This document shows positions 7,614-15,071 of a DNA stretch of 25,676 bases, piece after piece. The stretch covers positions 1-25,676 of the IMG/VR virus record IMGVR_UViG_3300029953_000143; one strand, given 5' to 3'. Source of the DNA: a virus. The notes beneath the pieces are model-generated. The model had not been told where the DNA came from. It was given only the letters and a program-made list of their open reading frames with translations, and ran no database searches. A program made the translations under genes and the position numbers. Within the stretch, counting starts at the first letter, position 1; each line of letters opens with the position of its first letter.

Positions 7614-8915
7614 ATGTCCACAAACCCTGATTTCTTAGCTGAACTTGATGCCGAGGCTGACTACGCACGCAAGGGGAGTTTCCCCGACCGTCTGAAGATC
7701 GAGAAGGGCTGCGGTGCCATTGTGCGCTTCCTCCCCGTGCAGATGGGTAAGGCCAAAACTTGGTTCGGCCGTGTCGGTCGTCACTGGTTCAACAGGAAGC
7801 ACATCGGCTGCCCAAAGTGCACAAGCCCGAACATGGGGGGTGATCTGGAGGCACACTGCCCCGTGTGCGCTCTTGCAGAGCAGTTGGTGGCCGATCCCGA
7901 TCCCGCAATCTCCAAGTTGGGAAACAACCTCGCTGTCTGGCCGAAGTATCTTACCTACGTGCTGGAGTTTGAGCGCATCAACAAGAGGAACGAAAGCTTC
8001 CCTCTGGGGAAGGAGCGTTTTGAGGCCAAGACCAACTGGATGTCCAAGGGTGGCTTCGTGGAACTTGACCGTCTTGTGAAGAAGTCCATGGCCACCTCCC
8101 CAGATACCGGATTGGTTGACCCCGTTTTCGGTAACGATGTCGAGATTCGGGTGGATATGCGGAATACCTGGAGACTGGACCTCCTACCCTCCGCACTCCT
8201 CCGCGACGATATGTCAGATGAGGACCTCATCCGGTGGACGACCGATCTGTGCTCCTCCATTAAGAAGGAGGACATCCGCTGCGGTTCCTTTGAGGAACTG
8301 GAGAAGTATGCCAAGCATGTGGAGCGGCAGCTTGACGCCGGTTTCGATGATGAGGCATCACCTGGTGGAGGTCGTTTTGAGTCCGATGAGGGAGAGCCCC
8401 TTCCTTCCCGTCGCAGGGAGTCCGTTGCTCCCACAAGGACGGCAACACCGAGAGCCGCCTCTCCCGCTCCCCGCGCCCCCGCGCCCGCCCCTCGTTCAGC
8501 GCCCCGCGCTGTGTCACAGGTTGAACAGGAATTGGATGCGATCCCCGACGACCAGGCTGTGGCAGAAACGGCTGAGACGGAGGCTCTCCCACCGCCCCGT
8601 ACCCCCACTCCTGCAAGGGTGGCACCCCGCCCGGCTCCTCGCCCTGCGCCCGCTGCTGCACCTGCGCCTGCGCCCGTTAGGCGTGCGCATACTGCACCTC
8701 CCGGTATTGGTCGGAGAGCCGCTCCTCCTCCTGAGAGTTCCCCTGAGGACGAGCTCCCTCCAGAGACAACAGACGCAGCTCCTCCTATCTCTGAAGATGT
8801 GGCTGAGGAAGCCCCTCCGAATCCTCCTGTTGCGGCTCCCCGCCCGGCAGCACCCCGCCCTGTCGCACGCCCCGTGAGCAACGCCCTTGCAGCCACCCTC
8901 AGGAGGGGAGTGTAA
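7614..8915 (+). CDS. Single-stranded DNA-binding protein (T4 gp32-like) with long Pro/Ala/Arg tail, 433 aa
   Basis: The core (about residues 1-235) resembles T4 gp32. A short N-terminal helix precedes RLKIEKGCGAIVRFLPV, then a zinc-binding insert with H63, C66-P-K-C69 and C82-P-V-C85, and an OB-fold-like continuation (YLTYVLEFERINKR, VEIRVDMRNTWRLDLLP). gp32 coats single-stranded DNA in replication, recombination and repair. The protein is longer than T4 gp32 (about 300 aa) because of a tail from about residue 240 to the end, rich in Pro, Ala and Arg (repeated PAPRPAP-type units), with an acidic patch (ESSPEDELPPETTDA) and a basic end (ARPVSNALAATLRRGV). gp32 tails are normally short and acidic and bind partner proteins. 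No Shine-Dalgarno sequence is seen before ATG 7614 (GATTAATCT). Confidence 0.82.
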   Translation: MSTNPDFLAELDAEADYARKGSFPDRLKIEKGCGAIVRFLPVQMGKAKTWFGRVGRHWFNRKHIGCPKCTSPNMGGDLEAHCPVCALAEQLVADPDPAISKLGNNLAVWPKYLTYVLEFERINKRNESFPLGKERFEAKTNWMSKGGFVELDRLVKKSMATSPDTGLVDPVFGNDVEIRVDMRNTWRLDLLPSALLRDDMSDEDLIRWTTDLCSSIKKEDIRCGSFEELEKYAKHVERQLDAGFDDEASPGGGRFESDEGEPLPSRRRESVAPTRTATPRAASPAPRAPAPAPRSAPRAVSQVEQELDAIPDDQAVAETAETEALPPPRTPTPARVAPRPAPRPAPAAAPAPAPVRRAHTAPPGIGRRAAPPPESSPEDELPPETTDAAPPISEDVAEEAPPNPPVAAPRPAAPRPVARPVSNALAATLRRGV

Positions 8916-8916
8916 C

Positions 8917-9240
8917 ATGCGCCCCGTATATCCTAGTGAACTCCGAGCTAAAACCGATACAGGTGGTGTGGTGGACACTCCTTCGAAAGAGGTGCTGTCA
9001 CCGATTGAAGTGGCCATCACCGCTAACCGGACAAACATCGCGTGCTTGTCGGATTCCATCGCAGTGCTGGAGCAACGGCTAGGTCCCGTTTTGAAGGATA
9101 AGGCAAGCCCCCCTAGCGACGAGGGCATTAAAGCTGCCTCAGAACCCTATAGGATTGATGAGCACATCGACACTGCAACCCGTAGGTTGCATTCTTTGAC
9201 GATGCGAGTTGAGGAAATCAAAGCCCGACTACTTCTCTAA
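8917..9240 (+). CDS. Small coiled-coil protein between SSB and UvsX, 107 aa
   Basis: The start is ATG 8917 because a strong ribosome binding site, GGAGGGG, lies at about 8902-8909; a longer in-frame form beginning at TTG 8887 is unlikely. The protein has a polar N-terminus, then two heptad-like helices: SPIEVAITANRTNIACLSDS leading into IAVLEQRLGPVL, and HIDTATRRLHSLTMRVEEIK. It has no recognisable enzyme motif. Its stop overlaps the UvsX-like start as TAATG at 9238-9242, so the two are translationally coupled. A role in the recombination complex is suggested only by position. Confidence 0.72.
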   Translation: MRPVYPSELRAKTDTGGVVDTPSKEVLSPIEVAITANRTNIACLSDSIAVLEQRLGPVLKDKASPPSDEGIKAASEPYRIDEHIDTATRRLHSLTMRVEEIKARLLL

Positions 9241-10553
9241 TGGCCACACTACGCGCTAAGGGTCCCAAGGACGTGATGACTCGTGTCCTTACCAAACTCC
9301 AACCGTCCCAAGGTAACGGAAAGAAGCGTCCGTATGAGGTCACCAGGTCCTCCACGGCACCTCTCATGTCTGGGATAAAGTACATCCTCCAGACGGGCAT
9401 TGAGCCCATTGATGAGTACACGGGAGGTTTCCCCTTCGGTCGTATCGTGGAGGTGTACGGCGTGGAAAGCTGTGGCAAGACTGCTCTCTGCCTCAGGTGC
9501 TGCGTCCGCGCCCAACTCCGCTTCATCTACGAGCGGTCAATTGACGCGACCACGAAAGCCATCACCTACAGCCGCATTGATGAGGCGTGTGAGGTGGTAA
9601 TCCTCTACATCGACAACGAGCAGTCGCTAGATGAAGGAGCTAAGGTAATCGTGGACGGCGTGGAAATTGACGCCTTGGTCGCTCGCTGCGATACCGTCGA
9701 TCAACTCTTCAAGATGATTGATGACACCATTAATGTCGTCGAGACAATCACAGAGGAGGCGGTTGCAGCCGCCAAGAAAAAGGCGAAGGACGATGGTACA
9801 GACTACGTTGAACCGCTGCCCACCTTTGTGGTGGTAGTTGTGGACACGATTGCAGGCACCACCACCCAAACCGACCTGGATGCCGAGTGGGGCAGCATGG
9901 ACTACCCGAGGATGCCCCGTCAGTTGAAGCAGGCGTTCTCCCAGATGACGCGGAAGATCAACCGCAACAATGTCCTGTTCATCGCCACCAACCAGGTGGG
10001 CGAATCCTTCAAGCCCAAGAAGAGGGGTTTTGTGAACCCCTACGCACTTGACCTACCCCGGCCAGAGGACTTCACCTCGCCCGGTGGACGCGCACTGAAG
10101 TTTTTCGCCACGATGCGAATCTTCATGTTCCCCGTGAACCTCGCCTTTAAGCTGAGCAAGAGGCACTCCAACCCGGATGGTTTCACCGCAGGCTTCGTGA
10201 CGGTGAAGAACCGTCAGGTGAAACCGTACAGGGAGGGTCGGTTTACCCTGCTCTACGAGGGAGGCTTGGACAATGTCTTCAGCATATTGGAGACCATGTT
10301 CAAGTGTAAGACAGCCGTACGTGGGGAGAAGGGCGTGATAGAGTTTAGGTTCCGCGCCCACAAGATTGAGACCAAGACATTCCCCAAGTTGAAGCCCACA
10401 GAAAACCCCGACCTTACTGAGGGCAATGCCGCATGGCCTGCCTACTATCAGGAGCATCTGGAGGACATGAGAGCCCTCTGGAACAAGACCATTGAACTCA
10501 CATTCAACGAAGTCGATGCCGTAGCGGCCGACGATGATGAGGAAGGAAACTAA
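9240..10553 (+). CDS. UvsX/RecA-like recombinase, 437 aa
   Basis: This is a RecA-fold ATPase for strand exchange. The Walker A motif is GVESCGKT at residues 74-81 (classic RecA has GPESSGKT), preceded by IEPIDEYTGGFPFGRIVEVY. The catalytic glutamate segment is ILYIDNEQSLD (E127, matching the FIDAEHALD region of RecA). Walker B is FVVVVVDTIAG, with D202. NNVLFIATNQVGESF matches the L1/L2-preceding RecA region, and SPGGRALKFFATMRI the PGGxALKFxAxxR segment of RecA-family proteins. The C-terminus is extended and acidic (AVAADDDEEGN). An insertion between about residues 165 and 195 is rich in charged residues (AAAKKKAKDDG). The ATG overlaps the preceding stop. With the gp32-like and possible UvsY-like proteins it forms a T4-type recombination module. 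Confidence 0.9.
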   Translation: MATLRAKGPKDVMTRVLTKLQPSQGNGKKRPYEVTRSSTAPLMSGIKYILQTGIEPIDEYTGGFPFGRIVEVYGVESCGKTALCLRCCVRAQLRFIYERSIDATTKAITYSRIDEACEVVILYIDNEQSLDEGAKVIVDGVEIDALVARCDTVDQLFKMIDDTINVVETITEEAVAAAKKKAKDDGTDYVEPLPTFVVVVVDTIAGTTTQTDLDAEWGSMDYPRMPRQLKQAFSQMTRKINRNNVLFIATNQVGESFKPKKRGFVNPYALDLPRPEDFTSPGGRALKFFATMRIFMFPVNLAFKLSKRHSNPDGFTAGFVTVKNRQVKPYREGRFTLLYEGGLDNVFSILETMFKCKTAVRGEKGVIEFRFRAHKIETKTFPKLKPTENPDLTEGNAAWPAYYQEHLEDMRALWNKTIELTFNEVDAVAADDDEEGN

Positions 10554-10559
10554 TTTACT

Positions 10560-11366
10560 ATGAGTACTACTAACCCGCCACATGTTAACTTCATCAAGGC
10601 CAATTTGGTTCTGAATTACCTTGCGAAGGACACCGACCTCTCACAGGCCCTCGGGCCTGATGACGTGGTCATCAACAAGAAGTCCACGAACGAGGATTTT
10701 CTTTTCCCCCAGGAGGTCATCACCGTGCTCACCCACATGGGTGAAAAGGGTATTGATCCCACCAAGGTGACCAAGGACTCTATCCTCACTATTGCCAGGG
10801 AGGTTCTCCTTGGCGTAGCCCCGGCCCCTGAGGCTGAGGCTGAGCCTGCTGTTGAAGCAGAGGCTGAAACTGAGGTCGAGGTAACGCCCCCGCCTCCCCC
10901 GAGGCCCGCACCCCGTCCCGCCCCGAGGACCCGCACCGCTCCTGCGGCTGTGATTCCTGCTGCTGCACCCGCTGCCCCAGTGGTTGCACCTGCGCCGGTT
11001 GTGGCACCCGCAGTTGCCCCCGCCCCCGTGGCCCCCGTGGTCCCTGCGGTCCCTGTGTCAACGCCCCCGAGGACCCGCACCGCACGCCCCGCCCCCGTAG
11101 CAGCGGCACCTGTGGCACCTGTGGCACCTGTGGCACCTGTGGCAGAGGTGCAGCAGCCTCCCGAGGTGGTCGAGGTCAAGACGGAGAATGCATCTGCCCA
11201 GAGCGTTGCCGACCAGCAGTTGACCAACAGCGCCTCCACGGTCATCTTCCAGCTTCTCGCTGGCGCACAGCACTTCGCCCTGCGTTTTGACACGGCACCG
11301 GGCTTCGAGGCTCGCCGGGAGAAGTTTAAGGCGCTGTACACTGAGTACGGCACCTTTATCAAGTAG
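10560..11366 (+). CDS. Pro/Ala-rich protein with conserved end domains, 268 aa
   Basis: Function unknown. Residues 1-80 form a helical N-terminal domain (FIKANLVLNYLAKDTDL, then EVITVLTHMGEKGIDPTKV). About residues 81-200 are a low-complexity Pro/Ala/Val/Arg linker that includes acidic EAEAEP units and PRPAPRTRTAP units like those in the SSB tail. The C-terminal domain ends ALYTEYGTFIK. The 213-aa protein at 15932 has a similar N-terminal LTHLTEKG segment and ends ILYTEFGLRE, so the two look like diverged paralogues. GGAAGGA at about 10541-10547 may serve as ribosome binding site. It follows UvsX by 6 bases, so it belongs to the recombination operon. Confidence 0.75.
   Translation: MSTTNPPHVNFIKANLVLNYLAKDTDLSQALGPDDVVINKKSTNEDFLFPQEVITVLTHMGEKGIDPTKVTKDSILTIAREVLLGVAPAPEAEAEPAVEAEAETEVEVTPPPPPRPAPRPAPRTRTAPAAVIPAAAPAAPVVAPAPVVAPAVAPAPVAPVVPAVPVSTPPRTRTARPAPVAAAPVAPVAPVAPVAEVQQPPEVVEVKTENASAQSVADQQLTNSASTVIFQLLAGAQHFALRFDTAPGFEARREKFKALYTEYGTFIK
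11105..11140 (+). repeat. 9-bp tandem repeat, four copies, in the Pro/Ala linker
   Basis: The unit GGCACCTGT is repeated four times without mismatch, coding for APV in tandem. Being in frame, copy-number change would lengthen or shorten the linker by three residues per unit. Slippage variation is plausible but not shown here. Confidence 0.9.
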
Positions 11367-11367
11367 T

Positions 11368-11381
11368 AAGTGTAAACACTT
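11368..11381. promoter_or_regulatory. Inverted repeat before the sigma-like gene, possible operator
   Basis: The word AAGTGTAAACACTT has 6-base arms (AAGTGT/ACACTT) around a 2-base centre. It lies just after the stop at 11366 and about 30 bases before the ATG at 11413. It could be an operator or a chance palindrome; it is too small and lacks the T-run of a terminator. Confidence 0.3.
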
Positions 11382-11412
11382 CTAGCACGGTTCTTAAGGG
11401 GTGGTTGGTCGT

Positions 11413-13728
11413 ATGACCGATCACCCCTTTCCCATGGACGACACCGAAGACACCACAACACCTGAAAAGCCCAAGGCACCCTCAGGTCAACATATCTTTG
11501 ATAACGACCGCCTGGAACAGGTAGCCAAGGACTGGAAGAAAATGGTGGCGGAAGGTCGCCGGAATGAGGCGATGCCCCTCCTGGAGGAGCTCATAAAGGG
11601 GTGCCAGGACATGTTGCCCCGGCTGGCTCAGTACGAGGGCTTCCACCTCACCGTTGATGTGGACACCCTGATTGCGGGAGCAAGTGCCAAGATAGAGGCG
11701 TGGTTGATGGCATGGAAGCCCGACTACAAAAATGCGGCTACCCAGAAGGCGGCTGCACACGGGCTCTTCAGCTTCCTCTCAAAATGCACATCTGGAGACA
11801 CTAGAATAACTTACGCAAATGGAGAGAGACACAGAATAGACGAAATAGTAGAAAATAAACTCACGCCTGAAATTTTGGCCTACGACGAGGTGCTAGACAA
11901 GATTGTCACCGCTCGTGTGGTAGACTGGCACAAAAACCCAGCCGTGATGGAGGAGTGGCGTAAACTCCAGGTGAAGTGGACCACTCGTAGAGGCAAGACT
12001 CTCTACGTGACCGGCGAGCACCCGATGTACACCCAACGTGGCTGGGTAGCCGTCGATGACCTAGTAGCGTCCGACACCCTGCACATGGGTACCTCCCAGT
12101 TCACTCCTCCAGGGTGGAGTGCTATTGTGGGAATGTACCTGGGCGATGGCCACCTACGGCCAGATGGCTGTCTCGTGGTTGGACACGGTGACAAGCAGCA
12201 CGCCTATGTGGAGCACCTAGCAGAGAAGTTTAACCAAGTGCAGTTCGAGTCTACTGTAGTACACAACTTCGGAGGGTCTACCCGAGACAACACTCGCGTC
12301 TATGACGTTTCAAAGGTGACCATTTCTCTCAAGGAGAGGTCTAGCATCTGGCATAATCTGGTGGAGAACGTTGGTGACATGTCCATGGAGGCAATGAAGA
12401 AGGCCAACTGGAAAAAGTGCGTCACGCCATGGGTCATCTCCCAGCTTAACCCAGTAGCTCTGGCCTACTGGTACATGGATGATGGCTCGACTCACCACAG
12501 CCCAGAGAATAGCGACAAGCCAGTGACAGAAGTAACTCTCCATACGGAGAACTTTTCCATAGGAGAGGTAAAGATGTTGCAAGATTACCTGCTCACCTTG
12601 GGAGTAAACACGGCATTTCGCAGGCGTAAATTGAGCGATTACGGTTACCTGTACATCACGGCAGCCTCACGGGATACCTTCTTCACCCTCGTTGCCCCCC
12701 ACGTTATTCCTTCGATGCGGTACAAGTTGCCTGAGGAGTACCGCGACAGGCTTTATGAAGACCTTGATTTCGTAGAAACGAAAGTAGTTCCTTGTTCCAG
12801 TTGGAAGATTCGGGTCTGCAAGGGTCACGCCAACAACCACCGTGTCAACCGCACCGATGGACCTCCTGAGCGGCTACGCCGTGACAAGGACGGTCACACC
12901 TGGTTCACACCTGACTGGAAATGGAAGTACAACATCGAGGTGGACGGCCCCAACACTTACATTGCCGAGGGCATCGTTGTGCACAACTGTGCCAAGAACG
13001 CCTTCAGAAGCGAACTCTCCAAGGTTAACCAGTACCGCAGGCACTTTCATGCCAGCGGCGAGAATCTTGAGAAGTTTTACGGCGAGGTGGACTACCAGAA
13101 GTACAAGGATGAAGCCACCCAGGAGGTTCGCAACAACCTGAAAGACCTCACGGTAAGATGGGGGGCCGAACAGGAGATTGGCTGCGTTCGGTTCATCGTG
13201 GAGAGCATCACGGAAGAAAAACCCCCCGGTGTGGACGAGGAAGAGAGCGCCACGGAAACTAGGGAACGCATTACCAGGAGTGCGGCGTACGCCTGGTGCG
13301 TCAGCCCTGATATGGCGAAGTTTTTCTACAGTTGGGCGGTTTACGCCCTTCGTGACTCGATGTACAAGCGGGCGTACATCCCTTTCACCGAGGAAGATGT
13401 TCTGAGACACGCTGAGACCTACACCCATCTTCCAGACCTGATGGACATCATCGGCTGGGATAAGTTCAAGCGTGTGATAGCCACGTTAGGAGGCACTCGA
13501 CTGAAACTGCCCACGATGCAGCAACTCGGGAAACTCCACGAAAATTATCGGCTTGCCCATGCCATCCAAGAGGAAGGTGATGATCCAGAAACCGTGGAAC
13601 GTGTAGGAAAAAGGTTTAACAGAAGCCAGAAGACCGCCCAACAGGTTTACGTGGAAGTTAGCGAAATGATTGATCATAGGAGATGTGGGGAACACTCCTT
13701 GTTCAGTGATGACGACTCTTCGGAGTAA
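11413..13728 (+). CDS. Putative late sigma factor (T4 gp55-like) interrupted by an intein; 771 aa precursor, 370 aa after splicing
   Basis: Without the intein, the host protein reads GLFSFLSKCAKNAFRSELSK across the junction, in a context AWLMAWKPDYKN that resembles sigma-70 region 2 and the T4 gp55 segment with ITQACFNAFVQRIKKE. gp55 directs RNA polymerase to late promoters. The C-terminus ends HSLFSDDDSSE, similar in style to the gp55 end (SLDFLYE) that binds the sliding clamp. A helical segment near the C-terminus (VERVGKRFNRSQKTAQQVYV) could be a DNA-binding helix-turn-helix. The start is ATG 11413, with AAGGGG about 12 bases upstream; GTG 11401 would leave no room for a ribosome binding site. 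It is about twice as long as T4 gp55, so extra domains exist. The family call is inference from motif similarity. Confidence 0.65.
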   Translation: MTDHPFPMDDTEDTTTPEKPKAPSGQHIFDNDRLEQVAKDWKKMVAEGRRNEAMPLLEELIKGCQDMLPRLAQYEGFHLTVDVDTLIAGASAKIEAWLMAWKPDYKNAATQKAAAHGLFSFLSKCTSGDTRITYANGERHRIDEIVENKLTPEILAYDEVLDKIVTARVVDWHKNPAVMEEWRKLQVKWTTRRGKTLYVTGEHPMYTQRGWVAVDDLVASDTLHMGTSQFTPPGWSAIVGMYLGDGHLRPDGCLVVGHGDKQHAYVEHLAEKFNQVQFESTVVHNFGGSTRDNTRVYDVSKVTISLKERSSIWHNLVENVGDMSMEAMKKANWKKCVTPWVISQLNPVALAYWYMDDGSTHHSPENSDKPVTEVTLHTENFSIGEVKMLQDYLLTLGVNTAFRRRKLSDYGYLYITAASRDTFFTLVAPHVIPSMRYKLPEEYRDRLYEDLDFVETKVVPCSSWKIRVCKGHANNHRVNRTDGPPERLRRDKDGHTWFTPDWKWKYNIEVDGPNTYIAEGIVVHNCAKNAFRSELSKVNQYRRHFHASGENLEKFYGEVDYQKYKDEATQEVRNNLKDLTVRWGAEQEIGCVRFIVESITEEKPPGVDEEESATETRERITRSAAYAWCVSPDMAKFFYSWAVYALRDSMYKRAYIPFTEEDVLRHAETYTHLPDLMDIIGWDKFKRVIATLGGTRLKLPTMQQLGKLHENYRLAHAIQEEGDDPETVERVGKRFNRSQKTAQQVYVEVSEMIDHRRCGEHSLFSDDDSSE
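11785..12987 (+). mobile_element. Intein with LAGLIDADG homing endonuclease, 401 aa
   Basis: Numbering is from ATG 11413. The first intein residue is C125 in CTSGDTRI (splicing block A). T200-G-E-H203 is the block B TxxH. The end is EGIVVHN (H524, N525), followed by C526 as the +1 residue, so all splicing residues are present. Between them are two LAGLIDADG endonuclease motifs, IVGMYLGDGHL (D245) and LAYWYMDDGST (D356/D357), both with catalytic acids. The intein therefore looks able to splice and to home. The first 100 bases are AT-richer than the flanks and use AGA and ATA codons, a sign of separate origin. Removal rejoins LSK and CAKNAF in the most conserved-looking helix of the host protein, as is usual for inteins. 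Confidence 0.95.
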
Positions 13729-13738
13729 TCCTTTTTTT
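13715..13738 (+). terminator. Weak candidate terminator after the sigma-like gene
   Basis: A 4-bp stem ACTC/GAGT closes a TTCG tetraloop (13715-13726), overlapping the stop codon, and is followed by a run of seven T at 13732-13738. The cUUCGg loop is unusually stable, but the stem is short and the T-run starts 5 bases after it, so efficiency is doubtful. Confidence 0.4.
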
Positions 13739-13739
13739 G

Positions 13740-13767
13740 TTTACATTTTATGTTGTACCTCTATTTT
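13740..13767 (+). promoter_or_regulatory. Promoter candidate before the 401-aa gene
   Basis: TTTACA at 13740-13745, a 16-base spacer, and TATTTT at 13762-13767. It is part of a longer word TTTTGTTTACA that also occurs before the gene at 20568. Transcription would start about 7 bases past the -10, essentially at the ATG 13776, which would make a leaderless or almost leaderless mRNA. If transcription came from upstream instead, AAAGGGG before the ATG would serve as ribosome binding site. Confidence 0.55.
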
Positions 13768-13775
13768 AAAGGGGT

Positions 13776-14981
13776 ATGACAAAACGAAAACGAATCCTAT
13801 GGTCGTTGTCGGAAGTTAAACTTGTCGTTGACAAGGTTCTCCAACTCCTGAACACGAACCGGGTGGTTACGATCACTGAGAGGGACCTGATAGAAAAACT
13901 AGCGGTGGCACAGATACTTGTGCTGCCTGTGGATAGGCAGAGAAGTTTCGACAAGGTGCGAAGCTTCTGGTCTGCCGCCCACCGACCAGCCACGAAAAGA
14001 GCACCCTACGGGGGTGACCTTGTAGGGAGTCTTAGAGCCGCACTAACCTCCAATGGGTGGAAATTAGCGGACGGGGTGTACCATAAGCTTGGAGAGTCGG
14101 GCATCCTTCGGGTGAACAAACTCACCCGAATCGAACTCCCCGTTCGAGAAAGCACAGTGTGGGAGTTCGCGGAGGCAGGGGCATCCACAGTGAAACCACC
14201 CGAGGTGCGGCAAACAGAAATCCCTCTCGCAGCCACTGTGTCACCGGAGGAACTGCCCGACATTCCAGGACGCAGCTTGACCGAGGCGAGAGCCTTTGAG
14301 AGGTGGTACGCTGATAACCAATCGTCTCGGGGGTCTGTGACGGAATCGTGTGCCGCATGGAAAGCAGGAATAGCCCATGCTAGAGAGGAGCAGGACAGCC
14401 CTCCAGCGCCTAAGAGCATGGGAGCCCTCTGGGAGAAGGTGGGAGAGCAACTCTTTTCTGCTCTAGACCTTCTGAATAGTCGCCTAGACAAGGTAGAAGC
14501 CAATCAGGAACGCATCCTCGGAGAACTGAACAACACCAGTGACTTCGACACCCTCCTTACGGATGAGGTGGACGAGTTGCGCAAGGAGGTTCAACAGATC
14601 AACGAGGGCGTGAAGGTGGAACTGAAGACACCTCCGAGGGCAGACCAGTGGCGGGCGGGAAGCAATGTGGTGGCTGTCACCATCATCGGACTGAGGGACA
14701 GGGATACTGCCTTGGTAAACGCCAAACTCAAGGGCGTGCCGGGTGCTGAAAACCTCAACCTGAGGTTCATCCCTGCAAGCCGTTCACCATGCCCGCTGAG
14801 TGCAGACTACGCTCTCGTCATGCGCTGGGTTTCCCATCCGTGGTACAACCAAGCGAAGGAGGCGGTGAAGGATAAGGCCAACTGCATATTCCTCAGCCAC
14901 AGCGGAATTTCCAGCGTGGTGCAGGAACTCAGCAAGATAGTGGACGTAGAGAGCCAGCGGCGAAACCAACGCACTAGTTAG
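13776..14981 (+). CDS. Coiled-coil protein with DUF2325-like C-terminal domain, 401 aa
   Basis: Function unknown. The N-terminus (LWSLSEVKLVVDKVLQLL, then TITERDLIEKLAVAQILVLP) is helical and basic, possibly DNA-binding. Residues about 115-195 are a low-complexity linker. A coiled coil lies at about 215-280 (LFSALDLLNSRLDKVEANQE, then DEVDELRKEVQQINEG). The C-terminal part, about 295-390, reads VVAVTIIGLRDRDTALVNAK, then ADYALVMRWVSHPWYNQAKE and ANCIFLSHSGISSVVQELSK, with the nucleotide-fold-like pattern of DUF2325 domains (an S-H in the middle and a gxssl near the end). It stands alone between its own promoter candidate and a strong terminator. The domain match is from memory of the pattern. 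Confidence 0.7.
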   Translation: MTKRKRILWSLSEVKLVVDKVLQLLNTNRVVTITERDLIEKLAVAQILVLPVDRQRSFDKVRSFWSAAHRPATKRAPYGGDLVGSLRAALTSNGWKLADGVYHKLGESGILRVNKLTRIELPVRESTVWEFAEAGASTVKPPEVRQTEIPLAATVSPEELPDIPGRSLTEARAFERWYADNQSSRGSVTESCAAWKAGIAHAREEQDSPPAPKSMGALWEKVGEQLFSALDLLNSRLDKVEANQERILGELNNTSDFDTLLTDEVDELRKEVQQINEGVKVELKTPPRADQWRAGSNVVAVTIIGLRDRDTALVNAKLKGVPGAENLNLRFIPASRSPCPLSADYALVMRWVSHPWYNQAKEAVKDKANCIFLSHSGISSVVQELSKIVDVESQRRNQRTS

Positions 14982-15003
14982 TGCGGGGTACGAAGCAGCA
15001 GTG

Positions 15004-15042
15004 AACGGGCGGTCTTCTTAGTGGGACCGCCCGTTTTTCTTT
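15004..15042 (+). terminator. Strong intrinsic terminator
   Basis: A perfect 11-bp stem (AACGGGCGGTC at 15004-15014 pairing with GACCGCCCGTT at 15025-15035) with a 10-base loop, followed by a T-rich tract. It ends the plus-strand transcript of the 401-aa gene. It lies between convergent genes, but on the minus strand the hairpin is not followed by a T-run, so it should work mainly in the plus direction. An outer CAGCAG/CTGCTG pair could extend the stem. Confidence 0.9.
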
Positions 15043-15071
15043 CTGCTGTGAGGTGCTCGGGCTCGACTACC

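Noticed and set aside
7955-8896. 313-aa minus-strand frame antisense to the SSB tail
   Set aside because: It is Ala/Gly/Ser-rich sequence produced by the GC-rich Pro/Ala/Arg codons of the other strand; the plus frame has a gp32-like core and proper context.
10616-11479. 287-aa minus-strand frame with Gly-Ala-Thr repeats, resembling a collagen- or silk-like protein
   Set aside because: It is the antisense of the GTGGCACCT-type Pro/Ala/Val repeat and crosses two plus-strand genes; no start signal.
14970-14983. Palindrome GCACTAGTTAGTGC as a possible attachment site or operator
   Set aside because: It overlaps the end of the coding sequence, and there is no integrase or second copy in the window to support an attachment site; it is only noted as a relative of the CTAGTTAG words.
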